Shown here one piece after another: positions 22,896 through 30,941 of a DNA stretch of 32,941 nt; position 1 is the stretch's first letter; every line of letters begins with the position of its first letter. The DNA is from a virus: the IMG/VR virus record IMGVR_UViG_3300025133_000387, positions 1 through 32,941 of that record. One strand, 5' to 3'. The notes beneath the pieces were generated by a model, which made no database searches, was not told the origin of the DNA, and worked only from the letters and a program-made list of their open reading frames with translations. Made by a program: the position numbers and the translations under genes.

Positions 22896-23351
22896 TTAGT
22901 TTATCCTTACAAATTCAATAAAGGGACGATTTTCAACACCGAATTGTTCGTGTCGATTGATGAACTTAAACCCTAACCACCTCAGCCACTTGATGTGAAC
23001 TGTGTTCCGTTCATCTACATAATTGAACAACATCTCATATTTATCATGGAGCTGCTCAAGCCAATGTTTACTTTCTCTCAGGAACTGAATAGATATGTCT
23101 TCAATACCATCAGTACCTAATAACCACACCACACCGACTCCAGGTTCAACTTCACCTGAGCCAAACATGGCAACTGGTGTATCACCTACAAGTACAGTTC
23201 TGGGGTTATCTGAGTATATGAACCCAGAGACCATAGCATCCAGTGGTTCTTCACCATTCATCGCCAGTATCTCCCTGCGGTCATCCTCTCGGATGTTCTC
23301 AGCGATTACATGGCAATCATTAAGGACACTAGGACGTACACTACCACTCAA
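22896..23351 (-). CDS. Internal virion protein A (T7 gp13-like), GNAT-like fold
   Basis: 151 residues (T7 gp13 has 138). MSGSVRPSVLNDCHVIAENIREDDRREI and the later VVWLLGTDGIEDISIQFLRES, with YVDERNTVHIKWLRWLGFKF, give the pattern of gp13-like proteins that resemble GNAT acetyltransferases. Such proteins are needed for virion assembly in T7, and acetyltransferase activity is not established. The ATG overlaps the gp12 stop by 4 bases. Confidence 0.84.
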   Translation of the reverse strand: MSGSVRPSVLNDCHVIAENIREDDRREILAMNGEEPLDAMVSGFIYSDNPRTVLVGDTPVAMFGSGEVEPGVGVVWLLGTDGIEDISIQFLRESKHWLEQLHDKYEMLFNYVDERNTVHIKWLRWLGFKFINRHEQFGVENRPFIEFVRIN

Positions 23352-25822
23352 AGCCCTATTCTCTTTCCTCTAGGAGACCACTCAAGTTCAAACTCAGCAC
23401 TCATAAGAGCAGAGGGGAGTGGTGTATCATTCTTTACTACAATAGACGCTTGGTCAGCCTTGGAGTATACAGGGAATCTATATTCACCTGATTCAATAGG
23501 AATAGAACCAACAAGCATCTGGCCAGAACCTAAGACTCTACCAGTAAAGTAATGTGTACTTGTATCTCTATAGTCGGGTGTCACTTCCACTTGGAAGAAT
23601 CCAGTATCTGCAAAGATAATATTTCCATATCTAAGTTGTACTCGACCATCTGCAATTACAGCATAGCCACCTGTTTGTGTTTGTTGTTTTAATGTGACAT
23701 CAGAGAATGTATAGGACATCTCATAGGCTTCACCCACATAGAACTCAACGGCATCTAAAGCTGCTGTAATAAGGTCATAGTCATCTGTTTCTGTAGCTGT
23801 TGAAAGATCGCCATAATCTACCGATGTAGAAGCGGTCTCAGTAACTGAACCACTATTCTCTGTATTATGAAGTGTATCCTTGACCACCACGGTAGCGGAG
23901 CCATCTGTCTGAGTATCCACAGGGATTCTAACGCCTGCTTTGGTGATAACCTCAATGTCTCTACCTGGAGACTTCTCATAAGGTAACGTAATAGTCTTAT
24001 TAGTAGTAGTGGGTGTATCTACACGCCTATCTAATCGACTCACATAAGTAGAACCTACGTCAGCCTTCCCCAGTTCAAAAGCCAGCTTCTCAATGAATAT
24101 ACCTTGAGTCCTCTGGACAACCATGTAGAGGTCTGTATCAATAAAGTCGATACCTAGAACTTCTACATCTGTACCCAGCGTGAACCTATGCCATGCACTT
24201 TGTAATCTCTCAGTACCTTGGTTGTACCAGTTGTATACATAGATAGCATCTGTATCACCATCTACTTGACATACTAGAACATTCTCGTGGCTTGCTACGG
24301 TCATCCTGGATATGTTACCTGTCATATACTTCGGCACATGAGCAGAGATATCTGTACCCTCAAACATATTTTCAACAGATGATGATGGGTAGTATTCTCG
24401 AACACCACTGTAGTCACCACGATCAAACGCAAAGAAGATAGAAGATCCCACGAGCGCAGGCTCACAGTTCCGTAGACACCCATAGGTAGTCGTTGGAGCA
24501 ATAGAGACAGTCTTAGGGGTCAGTGTTGTGCCTCCCTGTAGAGCGAACTGAGCGTCCTCTGAGAACAGCATCAGGTTTTCTACCATTGGGACAGCATGGC
24601 GTAGAATTGAGACTCGCCTGCTTGCTACAGCAACATCTATAGGAGCTGTGTCTAACATATCAATTATTGTTGTACGCCAGAAGTTAAAGAACTCTCCAGC
24701 TTCTGTCATGATAACATTTTCGCTTGCTAAGAAACCTAAGCGGTTCTTAAACAGGAACATATCGTTTATTGTTTCACCTATGAAAGTGGGGTTAGGTTCA
24801 GTTAGTAAGTCACCAACCTGTCGCTCTCCCCAACCAAAGGCACTGTAGTCATAAGTATCATGGTCTGTTCCATCGGCTTCCTTAAAGACAAATGTACTGT
24901 CAGCCTGCCTGATAAGAATATGAGGCATTGTTGAAGCATCAAACTTGAGCGCACTGGCAACACCTGGTTCTGCACATTCTTCCCATGTACCTTCACCAAT
25001 ACTGCCAGATGCACCTGTAGTTACAAACTTTACATAGTAATCATCAATACCATCTGTGGGATCACCCTCAATTTTAAGAATCATTCCATCTTTTGCGAAG
25101 GTGGGTAAGTCGGTGAACTTCTGGGCAGTACCTTTGAAGGTTTCTATGTATCCATTGCCCTTTGAAAAGGAAGCACTGATTGTGAAGTCAGACGCAGCAG
25201 ATAGATATATTACAGAACCCGCAGTTGAAGAAGTAATACCTGTATCATCCGATATCGAAACCTGTAGAGCTGCTGCATCGGCTGTTAAATCCCCCGTTGC
25301 AGTTCGGGTGTTACTTCCACCACCATTGACTAGGACTTCATAAGTACCACTGTTATGTCCTTGTTTAAGGAACACAAGAGCTTCATAAGTATTCACCGAA
25401 GAAGGTGTAGAATCCGCAGCCATAGCCACGGGTATCTCAGTGTTCACAATATAAGTGACATCAGAAATTGTAACAGCCCTAAAAGCTGTATCTGCATTAG
25501 ATGTATTTAGGTATGTGACACCATCTGGGGTATCTACAGTTTCCTCATTTAAGTTCTCTAAGTCGAATACTTTAATCGTATCATCCCTTAGAATTAAAGA
25601 GTATCTCTCAGTCGTATCTCTGTTAATGGTGTGTACAAAAGTCTTACCTGAAGTAGTAATACCTGTATTTATATGGTGTTCTGTGGGTAATCTTTTAGTT
25701 AATCCCTCAACAATACTGGGGTATGCGTTCTCCTGAGCATTACATTGAGTTGCATATCTCAAGGAATCAGGTTGTTGCGATACACCATTGATAAGGTTTG
25801 GAATCGACTTAGTAGTTAGCAT
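23348..25822 (-). CDS. Tail tubular protein B (T7 gp12-like nozzle)
   Basis: The 824-residue protein starts MLTTKSIPNLINGVSQQPDSL, the signature N-terminus of gp12-type nozzle proteins (INGVSQQPxxxR), with a beta-rich body matching the usual length (T7 794). It forms the hexameric tip of the short tail. It overlaps the gp11 stop by 1 base (TAATG). Segments WGERQVGDLLTEPNPTFIG and NRLGFLASENVIMTEAGEF are also typical. Confidence 0.96.
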   Translation of the reverse strand: MLTTKSIPNLINGVSQQPDSLRYATQCNAQENAYPSIVEGLTKRLPTEHHINTGITTSGKTFVHTINRDTTERYSLILRDDTIKVFDLENLNEETVDTPDGVTYLNTSNADTAFRAVTISDVTYIVNTEIPVAMAADSTPSSVNTYEALVFLKQGHNSGTYEVLVNGGGSNTRTATGDLTADAAALQVSISDDTGITSSTAGSVIYLSAASDFTISASFSKGNGYIETFKGTAQKFTDLPTFAKDGMILKIEGDPTDGIDDYYVKFVTTGASGSIGEGTWEECAEPGVASALKFDASTMPHILIRQADSTFVFKEADGTDHDTYDYSAFGWGERQVGDLLTEPNPTFIGETINDMFLFKNRLGFLASENVIMTEAGEFFNFWRTTIIDMLDTAPIDVAVASRRVSILRHAVPMVENLMLFSEDAQFALQGGTTLTPKTVSIAPTTTYGCLRNCEPALVGSSIFFAFDRGDYSGVREYYPSSSVENMFEGTDISAHVPKYMTGNISRMTVASHENVLVCQVDGDTDAIYVYNWYNQGTERLQSAWHRFTLGTDVEVLGIDFIDTDLYMVVQRTQGIFIEKLAFELGKADVGSTYVSRLDRRVDTPTTTNKTITLPYEKSPGRDIEVITKAGVRIPVDTQTDGSATVVVKDTLHNTENSGSVTETASTSVDYGDLSTATETDDYDLITAALDAVEFYVGEAYEMSYTFSDVTLKQQTQTGGYAVIADGRVQLRYGNIIFADTGFFQVEVTPDYRDTSTHYFTGRVLGSGQMLVGSIPIESGEYRFPVYSKADQASIVVKNDTPLPSALMSAEFELEWSPRGKRIGL

Positions 25823-26433
25823 TATCCTCTACTCACTCTATTTATGACACTGGAACGGTCTATGATACGAGCAACATCGAAGTTATCAAAGATGCTGTAA
25901 TCTGCGGATTCCATTTCGTACTCCCTGAGTGCAATAAATGCTTGCTGTTCATCACCCCTTGTAAACATGGAGTGCTTCTCTGAGCCAACCAAGCGGTCTT
26001 GGTAGATACGAGCAGCTCGGATCATGATGTAACGCCTAGCGTTCTCAGGCATATCTGTGAAGTCCAGTAGATAGACCACTGTGTACTTCTTAGTTGCTGT
26101 AATCGTGTATGTAAGTTTCTTACGGTTGTAGAGTTTAGTTCCTCGGATAACTATATCGTAATTAGAATCTACGTTAGAATCCTCTAGGTCTACTCTGGCA
26201 ATGTTTGTACCTATAACCACCTGGTTATCAGAGTTAGGAGTCAGAGGAACATCCCTCTCTGTATTGAAGTGCCAACCCGCAGATTGAACTTCTCTTGATA
26301 CTTCATCAAGGATGGATTCTGCTAGACTGACATCGGCTGTAAGAGAGCCAGATAAGGAGTTTATAGGTGCTTCTCCGACAGCACTTAGGATTGTGTTAAT
26401 CGCATTGAGTTTAGTCGTTGAGGCGAGTGCCAT
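25822..26433 (-). CDS. Tail tubular protein A (T7 gp11-like adaptor)
   Basis: 203 residues (T7 gp11 has 196). It has the start TKLNAINTILSAVGEAPINSL and VQSAGWHFNTERDVPLTP, both hallmarks of gp11-type adaptor proteins that form a dodecameric ring below the portal. RAARIYQDRLVGSEK near the C-terminus is also typical. TTAAGGAG lies ahead of the ATG, just after the terminator that follows the capsid gene, so tail genes depend on read-through or another start. Confidence 0.95.
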   Translation of the reverse strand: MALASTTKLNAINTILSAVGEAPINSLSGSLTADVSLAESILDEVSREVQSAGWHFNTERDVPLTPNSDNQVVIGTNIARVDLEDSNVDSNYDIVIRGTKLYNRKKLTYTITATKKYTVVYLLDFTDMPENARRYIMIRAARIYQDRLVGSEKHSMFTRGDEQQAFIALREYEMESADYSIFDNFDVARIIDRSSVINRVSRG

Positions 26434-26450
26434 ATAAGACTCCTTAAATT

Positions 26451-26483
26451 AAAAAAAGGATTGACCCCTCAAAGAGAGGCCAA
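26451..26483 (-). terminator. Strong Rho-independent terminator after the capsid gene (T7 Tphi-like)
   Basis: On the minus strand TTGGCCTCTC-TTT-GAGGGGTCAA forms a 10-bp stem (two G-U pairs) with a 3-base loop, followed by TCC and seven Ts. It stands 28 bases after the major capsid stop and before gp11, exactly where T7 has its Tphi terminator. It would reduce tail-gene transcription relative to the capsid gene. Confidence 0.88.
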
Positions 26484-26511
26484 CCCCAAAAGTATTCTCA
26501 AAAACTAGGGA

Positions 26512-27803
26512 TTAGCTAGATTTAAGACCTACACAAGCACCTGCTCGGAGGTAGTTGTGACCCATTGCATACTTAGCAACCATCAAAGTACCTTGGTTTT
26601 GCACCAAGTAATCAGATTCGATTGCAAGATCCATGAGCTTAACAGTACCGATACCACTGCGGTGGAATACAACGCCTTGGTAATTAGAGAAGTCAGTACC
26701 TGAGTAGCCTTCGTTAGAATCAGCATTAGTAGCACCCGCATCGTTAAATGGAGCGTTGCGTACTGAAGTTGAACCAAGGACAGTATCTACTGTACCTGAA
26801 CCATCATCATCTTCATCGGCTGTAGGAACGTGGTTACTCATAAAGCAATTCACACCAGCAACTCGGATGGTTTGACCACCACCTTGAAGGACTGAAGCAC
26901 CTGGGCCATAATCTTTGTTCAATACAGCAGCAGCAGTGTCAGCACCACCAGCAGATTTAAGAACCGCATAGAATGACGCAGGTGTTAGGACGCAGAAACG
27001 ATCACCCATAGGGATGTTGTTTACGTCCATTGTTTTAGCAGCATCAATAATACCATCAATGATATCATCACCAGTTGTGCCACCAGTGGATATTTCAGTA
27101 CCACCTGTGTTACCAAGAACATCAGTAGTATCATGAGCACCAGCAATAGCTGAACGGATAACCGCTTTGTCAGCGTGGTTAGCTAGAGCATAACCGAGTT
27201 CTGAAGCATAAATGCTACGAACATCATAGTGGTTCATTGCTTCATCAATGTTTGCGATAAACGCTGAAGCTACAAGTAGGTTATCAATATTAATTACTCG
27301 CTCGGAGTGGTTAATAGCTGTACCTAAGATCTCATCCCCAGGAGCGTGGTAGCCAGCAGTTGCTGTACCAGTCAATGGGAATTGAGCCGATTTACCGCTA
27401 GTAATAGTTCTAACGGTGTGGAGAGGCATCATGACGTTGCGTTCTTCAAACGCTGCCAAGACCTCCAATATGTTCGCACATAGTCGCTAATTATGTACCG
27501 CCCGAAGGCTGCTATCAGTCACCTGATAGATCAGACCATATCATCACCCACAAGGGGTGCTATGCACTTCGACTGGGCTTCCAGTCTACTTCCTTTCGGA
27601 ATGGTCGTTGCACCTTCCTGCTTTCGCAGGCTTGGCTCAGGATTGTCTACTAGAGATGTTCCCTGAGTTCACATAGTTCTTCAATGATTATTGCTAACCA
27701 AGGGGGCAAAGTTGCTCTCACCCGAAAAAGTCTTGAGGAATAGTTCAAAGTTATCTGAACCTCCCTGATTAAGACCGAGGCGTGATTCTGTCATATTTGA
27801 CAT
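26512..27803 (-). CDS. Major capsid protein (T7 gp10-like), split by a group I intron
   Basis: The coding sequence is join(27720-27803, 26512-27465) on the minus strand. Exon 1 encodes 28 residues starting MSNMTESRLGLNQGGSDN and ending TFSG; exon 2 begins EVLAAFEERNVMMPLHTVRT. Joining GGT to GAG keeps frame and gives TFSGEVLAAFEERN, the usual continuous sequence in gp10 relatives. The product has 345 residues, the same as T7 gp10A, and forms the capsid shell (HK97 fold). Without splicing the first exon reads 12 codons into the intron and ends at TGA (about 27681-27683), so no full capsid protein could be made. An AAGGAG site stands 7 bases before the ATG at 27803. A TTG within the intron end (27468) would give a spurious truncated start. 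The 94 bases upstream hold AACTTT repeats but no recognised promoter. Confidence 0.92.
27466..27719 (-). ncRNA. Group I intron (IA2, T4 td-like), ORF-less, in the major capsid gene
   Basis: 254 nt. P1: exon end GGGU (27723-27720) pairs with the internal guide GCCC (27707-27704), with the conserved U-G wobble at the 5' splice site. P10: 3' exon GAGGU pairs with ACUUU (27712-27708) directly beside it. P3: CUAUGU (27676-27671) with GCAUAG (27565-27560). P7: GACCAU in the R-like element GUGCAACGACCAU (27606-27601) with AUGGUC (27539-27534) in the S-like GAUAUGGUCUGA. P9: CUAUCAG-GUGA-CUGAUAG (27529-27512). GAAA-capped hairpins CCUGC-GAAA-GCAGG and UUCC-GAAA-GGAA lie between. The core CUCUAGUAGACAAUCC and the end GAACAUAUUG resemble T4 td as I recall it. 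The intron ends in G before exon 2. Confidence 0.93.
27720..27803 (-). other. Exon 1 of the major capsid gene
   Basis: 28 codons from ATG 27803 to the GGT before the 5' splice site. The TESRLGLNQGG start is the typical N-terminus of gp10-like capsid proteins, which shows that the exon is real coding sequence rather than chance. It is easily missed in automatic annotation because unspliced it gives only a 40-codon frame. Confidence 0.9.
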
Positions 27804-27897
27804 ATCAAGTCTCCTTTACAGTTAAAGTTAAAGTTACGACAAAAGATTGACGTTCGATCTCAAAGTTCTGCCACCTTGAACTGTCCAGTTGTCCACC

Positions 27898-28164
27898 TCA
27901 GTGGGCTGCGTCTTCAGCGTTGTCTTCTGTTGGGATTTGTACGTCCCCAGCAAACCATCCTTCAGGAAGGTCTACCGAGTTTCCAGAAAGTTCCCATGAG
28001 GAACCATTCCAGTAATAGACATGACCCCGTACATCAGGGCCAAGTCTCAGTAACCCGTCACTTGGGTGGACGAATACGACTCGTGAACCTCCGCACCCTG
28101 TCAGCCCAAGCATCACGATAACGCTTAGGGACAGTAGGAGCATCAATGGCTTTAGTCGGTTCAT
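27898..28164 (-). CDS. Small lipoprotein, Rz1-like outer-membrane spanin candidate
   Basis: 88 residues. The N-terminus MNRLKPLMLLLSLSVIVMLG is a signal sequence that leads to the lipobox LTGC, with Cys24 as the lipidated residue. The mature part (VVFVHPSDGLLRLGPDVRGHVYYW, later VDLPEGW) resembles phage lipoproteins seen in lysis cassettes. Its 5' part overlaps the preceding 59-codon gene by 107 bases in another frame, the same nested arrangement as Rz/Rz1. A GGAG site stands 7 bases before the ATG. It should be anchored in the outer membrane. The outer spanin role is inferred. Confidence 0.78.
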   Translation of the reverse strand: MNRLKPLMLLLSLSVIVMLGLTGCGGSRVVFVHPSDGLLRLGPDVRGHVYYWNGSSWELSGNSVDLPEGWFAGDVQIPTEDNAEDAAH

Positions 28165-28237
28165 TCGCTTTCTCCAAAGCTACGGGAATTAAGATTTTGA
28201 AAAGTGCTGCAATAGCACTAATGATTGCTGCCCACAT
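28058..28237 (-). CDS. Small membrane-anchored protein overlapping the lipoprotein gene, inner-spanin-like position
   Basis: 59 residues: a hydrophobic N-terminal segment (MWAAIISAIAALFKILIPVAL) followed by a polar, basic domain (KANEPTKAIDAPTVPKRYRD, then ADRVRRFTSRIRPPK). Its ATG overlaps the stop of the holin-like gene by one base (TAATG), and the lipoprotein gene starts inside it. This gene order (holin, small N-anchored protein, nested lipoprotein) is that of phage lysis cassettes. The polar part is short for a classic i-spanin, which usually has a longer coiled coil, so the role is uncertain. It is short enough to be missed by usual ORF cutoffs. Confidence 0.65.
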   Translation of the reverse strand: MWAAIISAIAALFKILIPVALEKANEPTKAIDAPTVPKRYRDAWADRVRRFTSRIRPPK

Positions 28238-28422
28238 TACTCAGTGGACTTTAGGTTCATTCGAGCACCAGTGTATCCAAGTGCAACAAGAGCAGAAGCT
28301 ACGAGTGCAATTACTTGGTTCCATGGGCCATCTGAGGGAATGTAACCAGAAGCTACAGCACCACCTACTATAGTAGCAGCAGCACTTAGCCAAAATTCAG
28401 TTGTTTTGTATCCAGATTTCAT
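28237..28422 (-). CDS. Holin-like small membrane protein
   Basis: 61 residues, starting MKSGYKTTEFWLSAAATIVGG, with two hydrophobic segments (about 10-27 and 35-51, VIALVASALVALGYTGA) separated by a short turn SDGPWNQ. The pattern KTTEFWL...LGYTGAR is widespread in small phage holin-type proteins. Position between scaffold and capsid genes, next to the lipoprotein, supports a lysis role. No endolysin gene is present in the window, so its partner would lie outside. Confidence 0.75.
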   Translation of the reverse strand: MKSGYKTTEFWLSAAATIVGGAVASGYIPSDGPWNQVIALVASALVALGYTGARMNLKSTE

Positions 28423-28432
28423 AAGTAGTCCT

Positions 28433-29179
28433 TTATTGAGTTAGGTTAGACACATTAAGACGATTTTCTACATCAGAACGATAAGCAGGATCTTTAGCAT
28501 AACGAGGGTCACGCATAGCAGCAGACACCTGTTGCCAACTTTGGAAGCCACTGGTTGAATCTTTGCCAGCGTTTCCTTGAACAAGATGGGGTGTAGTTCC
28601 ATTTGCCTGAGCATATCTTGCAGACAAACCTCGTACAGCCATCATCACAGCATTAGCATCACCAGAGTCTACAGCATTATCGAAAGATGTAATCTCAGCA
28701 TCAGTGAAGTTCTCACCAGCCCAATCGACCATCTCATTATAGTTGTCCTGTCCTCCGACTTCAGCGAACACTGTGTTTTGTTGTTGTTCTACTAGAGCAC
28801 GTTGTCCTTCAACATAAGCCCTAGCGATATCCTGTGGGATACCTGCGTCCTTCTCTAATCGGTCATAAGACTCCTCAGATAACTCACCATGCTCCATAAA
28901 CTCATCAGAGTACGGTGCAAGATACTCGGTGGTGAGACCAGTCGCTTCTTCAATGGTTCCTTCTTGGGTTTCCTCGGACGTATCCGCAGGCTCTCCACCC
29001 ATTCTCGATTCGAGTTCACCATAGGCTTGCGCCATATCTTCGGGTGAATTGAATTTCTCAGGGAGCCATTCGGGTCGTTCCGATACTTCCCCCGCTTGAT
29101 CCATCGGGTTTTCCGCAAGTGATTCCTCTGGTGCATCAGCACCTGTTATTCCGCTATCCATCTGTATTCGGTCTGCCAT
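28433..29179 (-). CDS. Capsid assembly scaffold protein (T7 gp9-like)
   Basis: 248 residues, acidic in the first two-thirds (SLAENPMDQAGEVSERPEWL, MGGEPADTSEETQEG), with the PEWLPEKFNSPEDMAQAY motif typical of gp9-type scaffolds. It guides capsid assembly and leaves the prohead. The stop of the portal gene overlaps its ATG by 1 base. The C-terminus (NRLNVSNLTQ) probably binds the capsid protein. Confidence 0.92.
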   Translation of the reverse strand: MADRIQMDSGITGADAPEESLAENPMDQAGEVSERPEWLPEKFNSPEDMAQAYGELESRMGGEPADTSEETQEGTIEEATGLTTEYLAPYSDEFMEHGELSEESYDRLEKDAGIPQDIARAYVEGQRALVEQQQNTVFAEVGGQDNYNEMVDWAGENFTDAEITSFDNAVDSGDANAVMMAVRGLSARYAQANGTTPHLVQGNAGKDSTSGFQSWQQVSAAMRDPRYAKDPAYRSDVENRLNVSNLTQ

Positions 29180-30702
29180 TATTCAGCCTCCTGTGTTGCT
29201 TCTAATTGTTGTGCTGCTATATCTATAGCTTGCCCCCCGAATTGCTGTACTACTGCGTCTTGTTGTTGTTGTTGCATTTCTGCCATGAGTTCTTCTTCAG
29301 ACTTAATGAGTCCTAGAGTATCTATTCCAAGAGCTGTTGCTCTGCGTTTAATGTATTCTCGTAGATTCACAAACTGTCCTATTGCTTCTGGCCCAATGGT
29401 CTGAGCCATACCTTGTAAGAAGAAGTCTAATCGGTTCAGGTCATTGCCACGACCCAAGGCTTCTATCCCTGTAATTATAGCGGGTGATATGAATTTCTTA
29501 GGTAATTTTGGTAATTTCTTTTTCTTCTGTAATCTGGTCATCATTCGGTTTACCAAAGGTAACTGAAGTTCCTGACTTAGAAGACTGAAGGCTCCACCTA
29601 GTTGTCTTTCGATTGATTGAGTGACCAAGCGGATTTCTTCTGCTGTAACTCTCTCTGCTCTACGGACGGTGGACTCCGTTAATAGAAACGCATAAGCCAG
29701 CCTATCTGTAATCGTTTGTGCCGTTTGGTGAGCGATAGAGAGATCTGCGGATTTCTGAGACTGTAATACCGTAACATCTTGAGCACTCCCTTCAACGATA
29801 GCACCATTGGCAGACTTAGCGAGGGTTCTAGCACGAGTAGTTCCATTAGGATTCACCATGAATAGAATCTTACTGGCTGCTGCTGCACCCTCTACGATTG
29901 ATTGGGTCAGTCCTTCAAGAGACTTGAGGTCTCCAAGGTATTGTTCAACATAACTGCGACCCCAGTTCTCTCCTTCAACCCTGTACATTCGTAAAGGTAA
30001 GAAGGGGACTTTATCTTCTGGGTATACGCCATGTGACCCTGGAATCTCTACATCACCAATAGATTGGTACACACTGTACTTACCATCGGGTTGTTTATGG
30101 ATACAGGTGTAAACATCTACACTATCATTACTTATAGAATCCGAGGGGATCATCGCTTGAATTTCTTGAGACAAGGCCAGAGGACTTACGGATTCTTTTG
30201 TAACCATGTGAAGTGGATTACCCATAGGATCACGTTGGATAACATAGCGAGTCATGGGGAAGACTCTAACACCACCCTCATCTGGGAAATGTAATAGACA
30301 ATTACCAGCAATGATAAGGTGTTTTAGAGCCTCAAACAAAGCTACTCGGACATTGTTTACTTCAACCTCTTTCATGACAGCCTTCTCAATGGATGCCAGA
30401 GATTGTTCGACTTCACTCTTGATCTCAGGAGCACCCTCAATTTGCTTGAGTGCCTGGTCATCGAGCACCAGTCGGAAGAATGGGGAGTTGGGGGGTAGGA
30501 GGCTTAATAGTAAAGAACTTGCAAGATTATTGACTCCTCGCGCCCCAGTCCCGTTATACGGACAAGCAAATTTCTGGTGACTTGTTGTTCCCTCGTTGGG
30601 TATGACAGTGGGGAGAGTCAATCGACTACAATCCCTAGCACGTTCCAAGAAGGAATAACGCTTTGTCTCTAGTTCTGTATACAAGCCTTTGGCATTTTTC
30701 AT
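29179..30702 (-). CDS. Portal (head-tail connector) protein (T7 gp8-like)
   Basis: 507 residues (T7 gp8 has 536). It shows the segments FLERARDCSRLTLPTVIP, GTGARGVNNLASSLLLSLLPP and RVTAEEIRLVTQSIERQLGG that mark T7-type portals. It forms the dodecameric ring at the capsid vertex. The C-terminus is Gln-rich. It directly follows the gp7.3-like gene by a few bases. Confidence 0.96.
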   Translation of the reverse strand: MKNAKGLYTELETKRYSFLERARDCSRLTLPTVIPNEGTTSHQKFACPYNGTGARGVNNLASSLLLSLLPPNSPFFRLVLDDQALKQIEGAPEIKSEVEQSLASIEKAVMKEVEVNNVRVALFEALKHLIIAGNCLLHFPDEGGVRVFPMTRYVIQRDPMGNPLHMVTKESVSPLALSQEIQAMIPSDSISNDSVDVYTCIHKQPDGKYSVYQSIGDVEIPGSHGVYPEDKVPFLPLRMYRVEGENWGRSYVEQYLGDLKSLEGLTQSIVEGAAAASKILFMVNPNGTTRARTLAKSANGAIVEGSAQDVTVLQSQKSADLSIAHQTAQTITDRLAYAFLLTESTVRRAERVTAEEIRLVTQSIERQLGGAFSLLSQELQLPLVNRMMTRLQKKKKLPKLPKKFISPAIITGIEALGRGNDLNRLDFFLQGMAQTIGPEAIGQFVNLREYIKRRATALGIDTLGLIKSEEELMAEMQQQQQDAVVQQFGGQAIDIAAQQLEATQEAE

Positions 30703-30705
30703 AGT

Positions 30706-30939
30706 TTAATATCCAACATTAGCACCAGAGCCACCACCAACATTATCTGATAGTCGAATCTTAAGCATACTTGTGCCTTTTCTCTTAGCTCGTTGGGAGT
30801 AACCATGAGTCTCTCTACGCCTTGCCTCAGTAGCATCACCTGAATCAGCCATCGTTTCTGCTGTAGGAGCAGGGGGTGGTGGCGGTGGAGGGGGAGGAGG
30901 AGGCGGGGGTGGGGGTTTAGGGCTGCGGCCAATGCACAT
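30706..30939 (-). CDS. gp7.3-like tail assembly/virion protein with polyproline tract
   Basis: 77 residues. After MCIGRSPK comes a run of fifteen prolines (about residues 9-23), then APTAETMADSGDATEARR and an end resembling that of T7 gp7.3: RAKRKGTSMLKIRLSDNVGG, with a Gly-rich finish GSGANVGY. T7 gp7.3 lies directly upstream of portal and ends in a similar Gly/Ile-rich tail. The polyproline segment could be a spacer or docking peptide. An overlapping frame in the same DNA is not real. Confidence 0.68.
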   Translation of the reverse strand: MCIGRSPKPPPPPPPPPPPPPPPAPTAETMADSGDATEARRRETHGYSQRAKRKGTSMLKIRLSDNVGGGSGANVGY

Positions 30940-30941
30940 AA

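Noticed and set aside
22896-23351. Reading the gp13-like gene as a metabolic acetyltransferase
   Set aside because: Its position between gp12 and gp14 and its size fit the virion protein; GNAT-like resemblance alone does not show catalysis.
27466-27803. Frameshift or assembly error as the cause of the short capsid frame
   Set aside because: The two coding parts are 254 bases apart, join exactly in frame, and the sequence between has coherent group I pairings, which an error would not create.
30699-30932. Alternative frame through the polyproline gene (Leu/His/Pro-rich)
   Set aside because: The repetitive CCN-rich DNA opens several frames; only the other frame has a ribosome site and the gp7.3-like end.
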